The position numbers and the translations under genes are program-made. Source: Devosia sp. (GTDB lineage: Bacteria > Pseudomonadota > Alphaproteobacteria > Rhizobiales > Devosiaceae). From it: a stretch of DNA of 64,000 nucleotides. The stretch is from positions 1-64,000 of the forward strand of contig NZ_JAQGJV010000006.1 in the NCBI RefSeq assembly GCF_028290435.1, written 5' to 3'. Numbering within the stretch: the stretch's first letter is position 1; every line of letters begins with the position of its first letter. Below are positions 1-7,135 of this stretch, piece after piece. Below the pieces are notes generated by a model, which saw nothing but the letters and a program-made list of their open reading frames with translations, searched no databases and was not told where the DNA came from.

Positions 1-325
1 GATATCTCCACAATGGCTGCGGGTTCGCGACGAACGGCCGTGGGGAGTTTGGTGGGAGGGGAATGCGGTCGCGCGATCCCTGGGCCAGCGCGACGTTCGT
101 CTCCTGAAACAGTGGAGGCCACGTTCGGGCGGCCAGAAACCCCATCGCATGCGGCGAGGCGCTGTCTCGCTTATCTACAAAACCATGAGGCACGTCTCGC
201 CGCATGCCGCAGTCTCCCCTACCCGCAGGTCACCAGACTGTGCGGCGCTGGCGCTTGCCCGTTAACCTTTCCGATTGTCACACCCATCTGCTCTGACTAC
301 TCTCCCCAGCATTGATTTGCCGAGC
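1..325. other. Left-edge region with no recognised gene
   Basis: No reading frame here has recognisable protein character. The frames that are open are short and rich in Arg, Ala and Pro, as expected for chance frames in GC-rich DNA. A GTTAACC sequence lies at 261-267, about 60 bases before the first gene. It resembles a CtrA half-site (TTAACC) but stands alone. I could not match the stretch to SRP RNA, tmRNA or RNase P RNA by eye. Confidence 0.4.
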
Positions 326-1342
326 ATGGACCAGGGCCCTACACCGATGACGCAAGGCTACGATCCCTATCATCTTGCCAGCCCCACGGTTTACCTCATC
401 AAGATATTGATCTTCTTGATCATTGTCGGCCTGGTCGGGGCGATCCTGGCGAGCACTGTCCTGGCCTTCTTCTGGGCCAACCCCTTCATCAATTCGCTGA
501 TCTTTTTCACCCTGTTCACCGGCATTTTCCTCAGTTTCCGCCAGATTTACCGCCTGTTTCCCGAGGTCAAATGGGTCAATTCGCTGCAGGACGGCACCGT
601 CACCACCGTGCGTCCGCCAATCCTGTTGGCCCCCGTCGCCGGGCTTCTGCGTGAGCGCATCGGCGAGGCGATCATCACCCCGTCCTCAATGCGCTCCATT
701 CTGGATTCGGTCGGCAATCGGCTCGACGAAGCCAAGGATACCTCGCGCTATCTCACGGGCCTGCTGGTCTTTCTGGGCCTCATGGGCACGTTCTATGGCC
801 TGTTGCAGACGGTGACCTCAGTCGCCGGCGTCATCAACGCGCTGGACGTTACCTCCGGCGACACCGCCTCGCTGTTCGCCAATCTCAAGAATGGCCTCAC
901 AGCGCCACTCGCAGGCATGGGCACCGCTTTCTCGTCCTCGCTGTTCGGCCTTGCCGGCTCGCTGGTGCTGGGCTTTTTGGACCTGCAGACCAGCCAGGCA
1001 CAGAACGCCTTCTATACCGATCTCGAGGACTGGATGACCTCGATGACAGAGCTGGATCACCCCGTCACCGCCATGCAGGCCAACGGCCTGGGCATGCAGG
1101 GCGCCGACATGCAGGCCATGATCGATCGCCTTGGCAACACCATGCAGAACCAGAACTCCTCCCAGAACGCCATTCGCGCCATGGCCGAACTGGCGCGCGG
1201 CATCGACGGGTTGGTCAAGCATATCCGCACCGAGCAGGACGATTTGCGTACCCACATCGTCGAGCAGGGCGAAACCAACCGGAAGCTGCGCGACCTGATC
1301 GAGGCCATGCTGGCGCAAGACGACACCGATCGGCGGAATTAG
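326..1342 (+). CDS. MotA/TolQ/ExbB-type proton channel protein
   Basis: Predicted inner-membrane protein of about 338 residues, likely the ion-conducting partner of the OmpA-like protein encoded 3 bases downstream. Two membrane segments lie near the N-terminus (about residues 20-65). Two more lie in the MotA/TolQ/ExbB region: one around YLTGLLVFLGLMGTFYGLLQ and one around a GTAFSSSLFGLAGS stretch, which is the usual pore-forming pair. A hydrophilic, helical C-terminal tail follows. By family knowledge such pairs couple proton flow to work on the cell wall or outer membrane. No flagellar or tol genes are nearby, so a flagellar role is not supported. The frame is open back to a TTG at 275. ATG 326 is preferred, ATG 347 is possible, and neither has a strong ribosome-binding site. 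Confidence 0.75.
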   Translation: MDQGPTPMTQGYDPYHLASPTVYLIKILIFLIIVGLVGAILASTVLAFFWANPFINSLIFFTLFTGIFLSFRQIYRLFPEVKWVNSLQDGTVTTVRPPILLAPVAGLLRERIGEAIITPSSMRSILDSVGNRLDEAKDTSRYLTGLLVFLGLMGTFYGLLQTVTSVAGVINALDVTSGDTASLFANLKNGLTAPLAGMGTAFSSSLFGLAGSLVLGFLDLQTSQAQNAFYTDLEDWMTSMTELDHPVTAMQANGLGMQGADMQAMIDRLGNTMQNQNSSQNAIRAMAELARGIDGLVKHIRTEQDDLRTHIVEQGETNRKLRDLIEAMLAQDDTDRRN

Positions 1343-1345
1343 GCC

Positions 1346-2371
1346 ATGCCCGGAGCCCGCTCGCGCCGCAGGATCGAGGCCAATTACTGGCCCGGCTTCG
1401 TCGATGCCCTGTCGAGCCTCTTGCTCGTCATCATCTTCCTGCTGTCGCTGTTCATGGTCACGCAGTTCTTCCTCAACACCGAAATCCAGGGCAAGGACAC
1501 CGCGCTCTCGCGTCTCAACAGCCAGATCGCCGAACTGACCGACCTGCTGCAACTCGAACGCGGCAACGCCGACGACCTAAACTCCCAGATCGCCAATCTG
1601 CAGGCGACCCTGGCCACCACCACCGCCGATAATCAAAATCTGACCGGCCAGCTCGCCGGCATCGGCACCGGCCTTACCGGCAAGGACGAAGCCATTGCCG
1701 GCCTCAATGCCGAACTAAGCAAGGCTCAGGACATGTCCGACGAGGCCAATGCCCAGGTCGCGCTGCTCAATCAGCAATTGGCCGCCTTGCGCACCCAGAT
1801 CGGTGCACTGGAGCAGGCCCTCGATGCGTCCGAATCCCGCGATACCGAGTCACGCACCCAGATCGCCGATCTCGGCAAGCGCCTCAACCTGGCCTTGGCC
1901 CAGCGCGTGCAGGACCTCAGCCGCTACCGCTCCGATTTCTTCGGCCGCCTCCGCCAGATCCTGGAAGGCCGCGCCGATGTCCGCATCGTCGGCGACCGTT
2001 TCGTGTTCCAGTCTGAAGTGCTGTTCGATCCCGGCCAAGCCACGGTGCAACCGGCCGGCACGCCCGACCTCGATGCCCTTGCCGACGCCATCCTGCAGCT
2101 CGAAACCGAAATTCCGCCCGATATCAACTGGGTCCTGCGCATCGATGGCCATACCGACAAGCGCCCGATCTCCAACGCCCAATTCCCCTCCAACTGGGAA
2201 CTGTCCGCCTCGCGCGCCATCTCGGTGGCCAAGTATCTGGTCAGCAAAGGCGTCTCCCCCAACCGCCTGATCGCCGCTGGCTTTGGCGAGTTCACGCCCT
2301 TGGACCCAGGCGATACCGAAGAAGCCTACCGCCGCAACCGAAGGATCGAGTTCAAGCTGACCGAGGGGTGA
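1346..2371 (+). CDS. OmpA/MotB-like peptidoglycan-binding protein with long coiled coil
   Basis: 341 residues. A single N-terminal membrane helix starts near residue 12 and is preceded by a conserved-looking Asp in the FVDALSS segment, comparable to the MotB/ExbD proton-binding Asp. Residues about 45-190 are Gln/Ala/Leu/Asn-rich heptad sequence typical of coiled coil. The C-terminal 110 residues form an OmpA-like peptidoglycan-binding domain (IDGHTDKRPI, NWELSASRAISVAKYL and RRIEFKL motifs). Topology is an inner-membrane anchor with the OmpA domain in the periplasm. It lies 3 bases after the MotA-like gene, so the two are almost certainly co-transcribed and form one complex. The target process is unknown. 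Confidence 0.8.
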   Translation: MPGARSRRRIEANYWPGFVDALSSLLLVIIFLLSLFMVTQFFLNTEIQGKDTALSRLNSQIAELTDLLQLERGNADDLNSQIANLQATLATTTADNQNLTGQLAGIGTGLTGKDEAIAGLNAELSKAQDMSDEANAQVALLNQQLAALRTQIGALEQALDASESRDTESRTQIADLGKRLNLALAQRVQDLSRYRSDFFGRLRQILEGRADVRIVGDRFVFQSEVLFDPGQATVQPAGTPDLDALADAILQLETEIPPDINWVLRIDGHTDKRPISNAQFPSNWELSASRAISVAKYLVSKGVSPNRLIAAGFGEFTPLDPGDTEEAYRRNRRIEFKLTEG

Positions 2372-2515
2372 GGAGAGCTCTTCACCTCTCCCTTCGGGGG
2401 AGAGGTCGACCGTCTTCGGTCGGGTGAGGGGGCCTTTACTGGGTGAGGCGCGTGGGCAAGGCCCCGTCACCCGGCGCTGCGCGCCGACCTCCCCCAAAGG
2501 GAGAGGTGAGGAGAG
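2372..2515. repeat. Intergenic inverted-repeat element between convergent genes
   Basis: The whole gap between the OmpA-like gene and the ABC exporter is a large imperfect palindrome. The left arm reads agctcttcacctctcccttc, followed by ggggga. The reverse complement of the right arm reads agctctcctcacctctccct, followed by ttggggg. Inside is a smaller hairpin, gaccgtcttcggtc. The layout resembles REP/BIME-type palindromic elements found between genes in alphaproteobacteria. It probably also acts as a two-way terminator for the converging transcripts. Copy number in the genome cannot be judged from one window. Confidence 0.65.
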
Positions 2516-4330
2516 CTACCCCTCGATCTCATGCCGGAACTGCAGCTTGGCCAGCTCCGCATAGCGCCCGCCTTTACCGACCAACTGGTCATGCGTGCCC
2601 TGGTCGATGATCCGCCCGCCATCGAGCACCAGGATGGTATCGGCATCGCGGATGGTCGCCAGCCGGTGGGCGATGACCAGCGTGGTGCGGCCGCGCATCA
2701 AATGCTCCAGGGCCGTCTGCACCAGCCGCTCGCTCTGCGCATCGAGCGCACTGGTGGCCTCGTCCAGCAGCAGGATCGGCGCATTCTTGAGGATCGCCCG
2801 AGCGATGGCCAGCCGCTGCTTCTGCCCGCCCGACAGCATGACGCCGCGTTCGCCCACGATGGCCCCATAGCCCAGCGGCAGGTCCATGACGAAATCATGC
2901 ACCAGCGCCGCCTTGGCCGCGGCCTCGACATCGGCGTCGCTGGCATCGGGCTTGCCGAAGCGGATATTCTCGGCGATCGTGCCGGCAAAAATCGTCGGCT
3001 CCTGCTCCACATAGGCAAACCGCTGGCGCAGCTCGAACGGCGACACGTCGCGGACATCCAGCCCATCGACCTTGATGGCGCCACCCGTGACATCATAAAA
3101 CCGCTGCAGCAGCGACAGCGTCGTCGACTTGCCCGAGCCCGAGGCGCCGACCAGCGCCACGGTCTGACCCTTTGCCACAGCGAAATTGAGCTGCTTCAGC
3201 ACCAGTTCACCGCTCTCGGCCCCATAGGTGAAATCGACATGCTCGAACGCCACCGTGCCCAGCGGCGGCACCGGCATCGGCGTGGGATTGGCCTTCACTT
3301 CGATCTGCGGCTCGGTATCGAGGATTTCCACCAGCCGCTCGGTCGAGCCGGCGACCGATTGCAGCGTGCCCAGCACTTCGCTGACATTGGTCAGCGCGCC
3401 CGAAGCCATCAGCGCATAGATCAAAAACTGCGCCAACTGCCCGGCCGTCACCGTGCCCTCGAATACCGAGCGGGCGCCCCACCACACCAGGAACACGATG
3501 GCCGAGGTACCGAGGAAAATCACCATCGCCACCAGCGCCGAGCGGGCAAACAGCCGCTTGACCTCGGCCTGATAGCTCGCCTCGCTGCGTTCATTATAGA
3601 CGCGCGACTGCACCTTTTCCTGGGTGAACGATTTGACCGTGCGGGTTGCCCCCAGCATTTCGGTCGCCATGGCGGACAGATCCGCCAGCGCGTCTTGCGT
3701 GCGGCGCGACATGCCGCGCAGCCGGCGCGAGAACGTGACCAGCGGCAGCAGGATTGCCGGCGCGGCGATCACCACCGCCACGGTCAGCACAGGGCTGGTC
3801 AGCAGCATCATGATCAGCGCGCCCACGATGGTCACCAACGAGCGCAGCGCCAGCGAGCCGCTGGAGCCGACGGCGCCCCGGATCACCGCCACGTCGCCAT
3901 TGAGCCGGCTGGTCAACTCCCCAACCCGGTGGGTGTCGAAATAGCGCGCATCGAGGCCCAAAAGGTGCACGAACACCGCCTGGCGCAGATCCGCCAGCAC
4001 ACGTTCACCCAAGACCGAGATGAAGTAAAACCGCGCGCCGCTGGCCAAGCCCATGATCGCCGCGATGCCGACGATCAGGTAGCCATAATTGGCCACGCTC
4101 TGCAGGTTCTTCTCGACAAAGCCCTGGTCCACTACGCCGCCCAGCATGGCCGGAATAGCCAGCGAGGCGATCGTCGAGATCAACAGGAACAGGATTGTCA
4201 GCGACAGGCGCCACGGATAGGCCAGGATAAACGGCAGCAGCCGGGCCAGTGGGCGCAGCTTGGGTGGCGTCACAATCTTGGTTGCGGGCGCTTTGGTTTC
4301 GGCTGGCAGCGGAACGGCCTGATCGGTCAT
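2516..4330 (-). CDS. ABC exporter, fused membrane and ATPase domains (MsbA/multidrug type)
   Basis: 604 residues, a half-size exporter expected to work as a homodimer in the inner membrane. The N-terminal half (about residues 40-320) has six membrane helices of the ABC type 1 exporter fold. The C-terminal half is a complete ATPase: Walker A GASGSGKSTT, signature LSGGQKQRLAIARA, Walker B ILLLDEATSALD and an H-loop IAHR. I start it at the ATG at 4330 (MTDQAVPLPAET). The frame stays open upstream but that extension has no family character and runs into rpmE. Substrate could be lipid, drug or peptide. It is a single-gene unit, convergent with the OmpA-like gene and divergent from rpmE. Confidence 0.85.
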   Translation of the reverse strand: MTDQAVPLPAETKAPATKIVTPPKLRPLARLLPFILAYPWRLSLTILFLLISTIASLAIPAMLGGVVDQGFVEKNLQSVANYGYLIVGIAAIMGLASGARFYFISVLGERVLADLRQAVFVHLLGLDARYFDTHRVGELTSRLNGDVAVIRGAVGSSGSLALRSLVTIVGALIMMLLTSPVLTVAVVIAAPAILLPLVTFSRRLRGMSRRTQDALADLSAMATEMLGATRTVKSFTQEKVQSRVYNERSEASYQAEVKRLFARSALVAMVIFLGTSAIVFLVWWGARSVFEGTVTAGQLAQFLIYALMASGALTNVSEVLGTLQSVAGSTERLVEILDTEPQIEVKANPTPMPVPPLGTVAFEHVDFTYGAESGELVLKQLNFAVAKGQTVALVGASGSGKSTTLSLLQRFYDVTGGAIKVDGLDVRDVSPFELRQRFAYVEQEPTIFAGTIAENIRFGKPDASDADVEAAAKAALVHDFVMDLPLGYGAIVGERGVMLSGGQKQRLAIARAILKNAPILLLDEATSALDAQSERLVQTALEHLMRGRTTLVIAHRLATIRDADTILVLDGGRIIDQGTHDQLVGKGGRYAELAKLQFRHEIEG

Positions 4331-4454
4331 GGCAGAGTTTGCTATCCACAAGGAAGCGGCACGCCGAGGCATGCCGACTGTTCCGCCTACATAAGGACTG
4401 CCCAAACCCGCCGCAACCGCTTTGTCCCGAGACATATTAGCTCGCCCTCGGCCC

Positions 4455-4482
4455 TTGCAGATTGGCCACGCTTTCGCTATGA
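4455..4482 (+). promoter_or_regulatory. Possible promoter for rpmE
   Basis: TTGCAG (4455-4460) and CTATGA (4477-4482) are separated by 16 bases and lie about 60 bases before the rpmE start, in the gap shared with the divergent ABC exporter. The match to a housekeeping sigma-70 promoter is moderate. Confidence 0.35.
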
Positions 4483-4544
4483 AGCGGCCAACACCTGTTT
4501 GGCTTTCAGGGCGCCTGCTGGCGCCCGTTGCATTTGAGGCGATC

Positions 4545-4766
4545 ATGAAGAGCGATATCCATCCGGACTACCACCTCGTCAACGTGGTAATGACCGACGG
4601 CACCAAGTATCAGACCAAGTCGACCTACGGCAAGGAAGGCGATACCCTTCAGCTCGATATCGATCCCAAGACCCACCCGGCCTGGACCGGCGGCACGGGC
4701 CAGTTGCTCGACCGCGGCGGCCGCGTTTCGCGCTTCAAGGAGCGCTTCAAGGGCCTCGGCATCTAA
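4545..4766 (+). CDS. rpmE: 50S ribosomal protein L31
   Basis: 73 residues beginning [20 protein letters not shown], the usual L31 opening, and ending in the [16 protein letters not shown] tail. There are no cysteines, so this is the zinc-independent (C-minus) form of L31, as commonly found in alphaproteobacteria. The upstream in-frame extension back to 4422 lacks L31 character, and ATG 4545 matches the family start exactly. The gene is single, with its own terminator directly downstream. Confidence 0.95.
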   Translation: MKSDIHPDYHLVNVVMTDGTKYQTKSTYGKEGDTLQLDIDPKTHPAWTGGTGQLLDRGGRVSRFKERFKGLGI

Positions 4767-4783
4767 GCCAGTCCGAAGAATTC

Positions 4784-4812
4784 AAAAGCCCGGCCATTGT
4801 GCCGGGCTTTTT
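4784..4812 (+). terminator. Rho-independent terminator of rpmE
   Basis: AGCCCGGC (4787-4794), a 6-base loop and GCCGGGCT (4801-4808), with an A run before and a T run after. The perfect 8-bp GC-rich stem followed by T's is a classic intrinsic terminator 20 bases after the rpmE stop. Confidence 0.9.
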
Positions 4813-4850
4813 GTTGCCCGTTTATCCTCGCCATCGCCAAGGAGCGCAGA

Positions 4851-5170
4851 ATGACCTTCGTTTTCTTCCTGTTGGCGGCGGCATGCGAAATCACTGGTTA
4901 TTTTCTGGTCTGGCAGGCCCTGCGCCTCAACCAGCCCTGGCTGTGGCTTCCCGCCCTTCTTGCGCTCGCCGCTTTTGCCTGGCTACTCACGCTGACCGGC
5001 ACCGCCAGCGCCGGACGCGCCTTCGCTGCCTATGGGGCATCTATGTCGCTGCCTCGCTGCTGTTCATGCTGGGTGTGGAGCGCATTGGCCCCGATCTTTG
5101 GGATATTCTGGGCGCTCTAGTCTGCATCGCCGGCGCGGCCATTATTTTCTTCGCGCCACGCGCGGGTTAA
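4851..5170 (+). pseudogene. ynfA: YnfA/UPF0060 family membrane protein, frameshifted
   Basis: Small four-helix inner-membrane protein family of about 108 residues. The first frame gives MTFVFFLLAAACEITGYFLV through AGRAFAAYG, a good YnfA N-terminus. The rest of the family sequence (GIYVAASLLFMLGVERIGPD and ALVCIAGAAIIFF) continues in the next frame to a stop at 5168-5170. The break is at GGGG 5034-5037. Adding one G would give TAT GGG GGC ATC and restore an intact protein of about 106 residues (AYGGIYVAAS). This is either a real inactivating slip in a G run, a programmed shift, or a base-calling error. The stop overlaps the convergent DUF1465 gene by 4 bases. Confidence 0.85.
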
Positions 5171-5688
5171 TCCGCCCGCCCGAAGGCCGCCTTCAAGCGC
5201 GCCAGCTGATCGACAACACCATTGGCATTGCCCGTATCGCCGATCGTCATGGTGCCGCGTTCCAGCGTGTCGAACTGCATCACCTTGTCGAACAGGCGGT
5301 CGCCCTTGACGATGAACTCGCGCAACACTTCCGGCAGATGCTCATAGCCCGGCCCGCCTCGCTCGGATGGGGTGGCGGAGAACTTGACCTTCTCCTTTTC
5401 GGAGCGGGCATTTTCGGGGGTGATTTCGCCTTCGTTGACGGCGCGCTGCAACAACAGCCAGGAGGCCAATTGCATCAGCCGCGTGGTCAGGCGCATGGAT
5501 TCAGTGGCGTAGAGGAACGAAGCGTCACGCGGCAAGATCCGGCTATCGGCGCGGCCGTGGCCATCGAGATAGGAGGCGACCTCTTCGATCAGGGTCATCC
5601 CCTCGCGATACAGCAGGTCAAATCCGCCCGACGCCACAATGCGCGGACCGATAGCAATTGCCTGTGCCTTGTCGCCGATGTCCGCCAC
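5167..5688 (-). CDS. DUF1465 family protein
   Basis: 173 residues, soluble, mostly helical, with no signal peptide or membrane segment. The sequence (SGGFDLLYREGMTLIEEVA, DASFLYATESMRLTTRLMQL, ASWLLLQRAVNEGEIT) matches the DUF1465 family of alphaproteobacteria, whose biochemical role is not established. Upstream lies an unusual AT-rich region with CtrA-type boxes and a terminator (5801-5932), so expression may be linked to the cell cycle or attenuated. Its stop overlaps the end of the frameshifted ynfA. Confidence 0.8.
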   Translation of the reverse strand: MADIGDKAQAIAIGPRIVASGGFDLLYREGMTLIEEVASYLDGHGRADSRILPRDASFLYATESMRLTTRLMQLASWLLLQRAVNEGEITPENARSEKEKVKFSATPSERGGPGYEHLPEVLREFIVKGDRLFDKVMQFDTLERGTMTIGDTGNANGVVDQLARLKAAFGRAD

Positions 5689-5800
5689 GCGCTCTCCCTC
5701 GTTGTGGTGCCAGTTTAGGGATAAATGGCCCCGCCGTCACCATGGCATGGAAAACAGGCTGAAAAGAGCTTTAAGATCAAGGATTTGAGAAAGCAGAAAA

Positions 5801-5884
5801 CAAAAAAAGAGCGGTAAGAACCGCTCTCGAAGTTAACAGGGAGGCGTCAAACAGAGGGAGAAATCGCTCTGAAAAATCCAGAAG
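5801..5884 (-). ncRNA. Predicted CtrA-controlled small RNA (or attenuated leader)
   Basis: On the minus strand a -10-like TGTATT (5896 to 5891) follows, by 18 bases, TTAACA (5920 to 5915), which is part of a full CtrA box. Transcription would begin near 5884. It would end at a strong intrinsic terminator, GAGCGGT/ACCGCTC (5826 to 5809) followed by seven T's (5808 to 5802). The predicted RNA of about 84 nt has a 5-bp hairpin (5871 to 5852) whose loop contains CUCC, plus a second single-stranded CCUCCC. Both could pair with Shine-Dalgarno sequences. No open frame is present. The alternative is the attenuated leader of the DUF1465 gene, whose start lies about 110 bases further on. Confidence 0.5.
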
Positions 5885-5890
5885 AATCTG

Positions 5891-5932
5891 AATACATTCA
5901 AGTTAACCTAAAGTTGTTAACTGCACGTTAAC
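5891..5932 (-). promoter_or_regulatory. CtrA box overlapping -35, with flanking half-sites
   Basis: TTAA-CTGCACG-TTAA at 5917-5931 is an exact TTAA-N7-TTAA CtrA consensus. Further TTAAC or TTAACC half-sites lie at 5833, 5903 and 5946. A GANTC (CcrM-type) site, GAATC, lies at 5884-5888. In CtrA-activated promoters the box usually overlaps the -35 region, as here for the minus strand. The local sequence is clearly more AT-rich than the surrounding genes. Confidence 0.6.
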
Positions 5933-5989
5933 AGGCCACAATTTCTTAACCCTGCCGAACAAGCTCCCGCCAACTATGGCCGACCGGAC

Positions 5990-6172
5990 CTAAAACTTGA
6001 ATAGGGCATCAGCATCGTTTCGGGTCTTGTTGCGGGCCGCGATTGCCGCCTGTAGCCGGGCGATTTCGCCCTCCAGCAAGGCGATGCGTTCTTCCAATTC
6101 CTCGACCGACATGGCGTCGAGCATCATACCCACTTCATGGCCCCTGGGCTTCCTGATCGCGTCCTCGTCCAT
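5990..6172 (-). CDS. DUF1192 family small protein
   Basis: 60 residues. The segment HEVGMMLDAMSVEELEERIA followed by a coiled-coil LLEGEIARLQAAIAAR and a short tail ending DADALFKF is diagnostic for DUF1192. This is a short alphaproteobacterial family of unknown function, usually near cell-cycle or envelope genes. It is divergent from trcR and upstream of the predicted small RNA on the same strand. Confidence 0.85.
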   Translation of the reverse strand: MDEDAIRKPRGHEVGMMLDAMSVEELEERIALLEGEIARLQAAIAARNKTRNDADALFKF

Positions 6173-6260
6173 TCCAGCCTCCTGCCTTCTATCGTCAGCT
6201 TAACCCGCCCGATGGCCGGAGCAACCCGGCTTTTGGCGCATGGTTCCAGCGACATTGGCA

Positions 6261-6289
6261 TTGCAGTTTAACGACCAAACCCATATATT
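6261..6289 (+). promoter_or_regulatory. Probable promoter of trcR
   Basis: TTGCAG (6261-6266), a 17-base spacer and TATATT (6284-6289) make a good sigma-70 promoter about 80 bases upstream of the trcR ATG. A TTTAACGACC sequence in the spacer faintly resembles a CtrA half-site. Confidence 0.55.
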
Positions 6290-6370
6290 GAGAGCGTTCC
6301 CCCTCAGCAGTACGCAAAGAGGCGGAGCGGCCCGGAGGAAGACCGGCCGCGCCTGCAGGAGAGTTTTACC

Positions 6371-7099
6371 ATGACCCAGCCCTTGTTGATGCCCAAGGCG
6401 ACCGCCGTCTGGCTGGTCGACAACACCGCGTTGTCGTTCGAACAGATTGCCGCGTTCTGCACCCTGCATCCGCTTGAAGTGCAAGGCATCGCCGATGGCG
6501 ACGTCGCCGGCGGCATCATGGGCGTGAACCCGATCCAGAACGGTCAGTTGACGCGCGAAGAAATCGAAAAGGCCGAGAAGGACCCGAAATATCGGCTGAC
6601 CCTGCTGGAGCCCAAGGTTCGCGTTGCCGCCGCCAAGCGCAAGGGTCCGCGCTACACCCCCATTTCGCGCCGCAACGAGCGTCCCAATGCCATCAAGTGG
6701 CTGGTTCGCAATCACCCCGAGCTCAAGGACGCCCAGATCATGCGTCTGGTCGGCACCACCAAGTCGACCATCGATTCGGTACGCGAATCCACCCATTGGA
6801 ACGCCGCCAACCTTGCCGCCATGGACCCGGTTACCCTGGGCCTGTGCAGCCAGATCGATCTCGATCTCGAGGTCAAGCGCGCGTCCAAGGGCGCCGTTGG
6901 TCCCGATGAGATGGACGAAGGCACGACCCTGATGACGGCCGAAGAGGCGATGTCCCGCTCGGGCGCCCGTGGCCACAGCGACGAGAATGCTCCCGATTTC
7001 GGCACCGGCGCCGATCACGGTCCCGCGCGTCAGGACGAGTTCGACGCGGACTCCGTGTTCGCCCGTCTCAAATCGCTCAAGAGCGATACCGACAACTAA
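6371..7099 (+). CDS. trcR: Cell-cycle transcriptional regulator TrcR (DUF1013)
   Basis: 242 residues. The N-terminal 170 residues are the DUF1013 domain: MPKATAVWLVDNTALSFEQI, GGIMGVNPIQNGQLT, PIQ and TPISRRNERPNAIKWLVRNH, then a helix-turn-helix-like AQIMRLVGTTKSTIDSVR. The last 70 residues are acidic and variable. By family knowledge TrcR associates with RNA polymerase and influences cell-cycle promoters in alphaproteobacteria. The protein is soluble. ATG 6371 has AGGAG about 8 bases upstream (gcaggagagttttacc). Confidence 0.9.
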   Translation: MTQPLLMPKATAVWLVDNTALSFEQIAAFCTLHPLEVQGIADGDVAGGIMGVNPIQNGQLTREEIEKAEKDPKYRLTLLEPKVRVAAAKRKGPRYTPISRRNERPNAIKWLVRNHPELKDAQIMRLVGTTKSTIDSVRESTHWNAANLAAMDPVTLGLCSQIDLDLEVKRASKGAVGPDEMDEGTTLMTAEEAMSRSGARGHSDENAPDFGTGADHGPARQDEFDADSVFARLKSLKSDTDN

Positions 7100-7135
7100 G
7101 GCTACCAACTCGAATAAAGCCGGCAGGAGGATAAT

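Noticed and set aside
13-315. 100-codon frame at the left edge
   Set aside because: Arg/Pro/Cys-rich, no ribosome-binding site and no family resemblance.
326-2371. Zorya anti-phage system (ZorA/ZorB)
   Set aside because: The MotA/OmpA pairing fits superficially, but no ZorC/ZorD or helicase-nuclease gene follows, the next gene is an ABC exporter on the other strand, and the long coiled coil is in the MotB-like rather than the MotA-like partner.
2531-4537. 668-codon open frame antisense to the ABC exporter
   Set aside because: Gln/His/Arg-rich shadow; the exporter carries all ATPase motifs.
5032-5718. 228-codon plus-strand frame across ynfA and DUF1465
   Set aside because: Overlaps the true family genes in other frames and has no recognisable features of its own.
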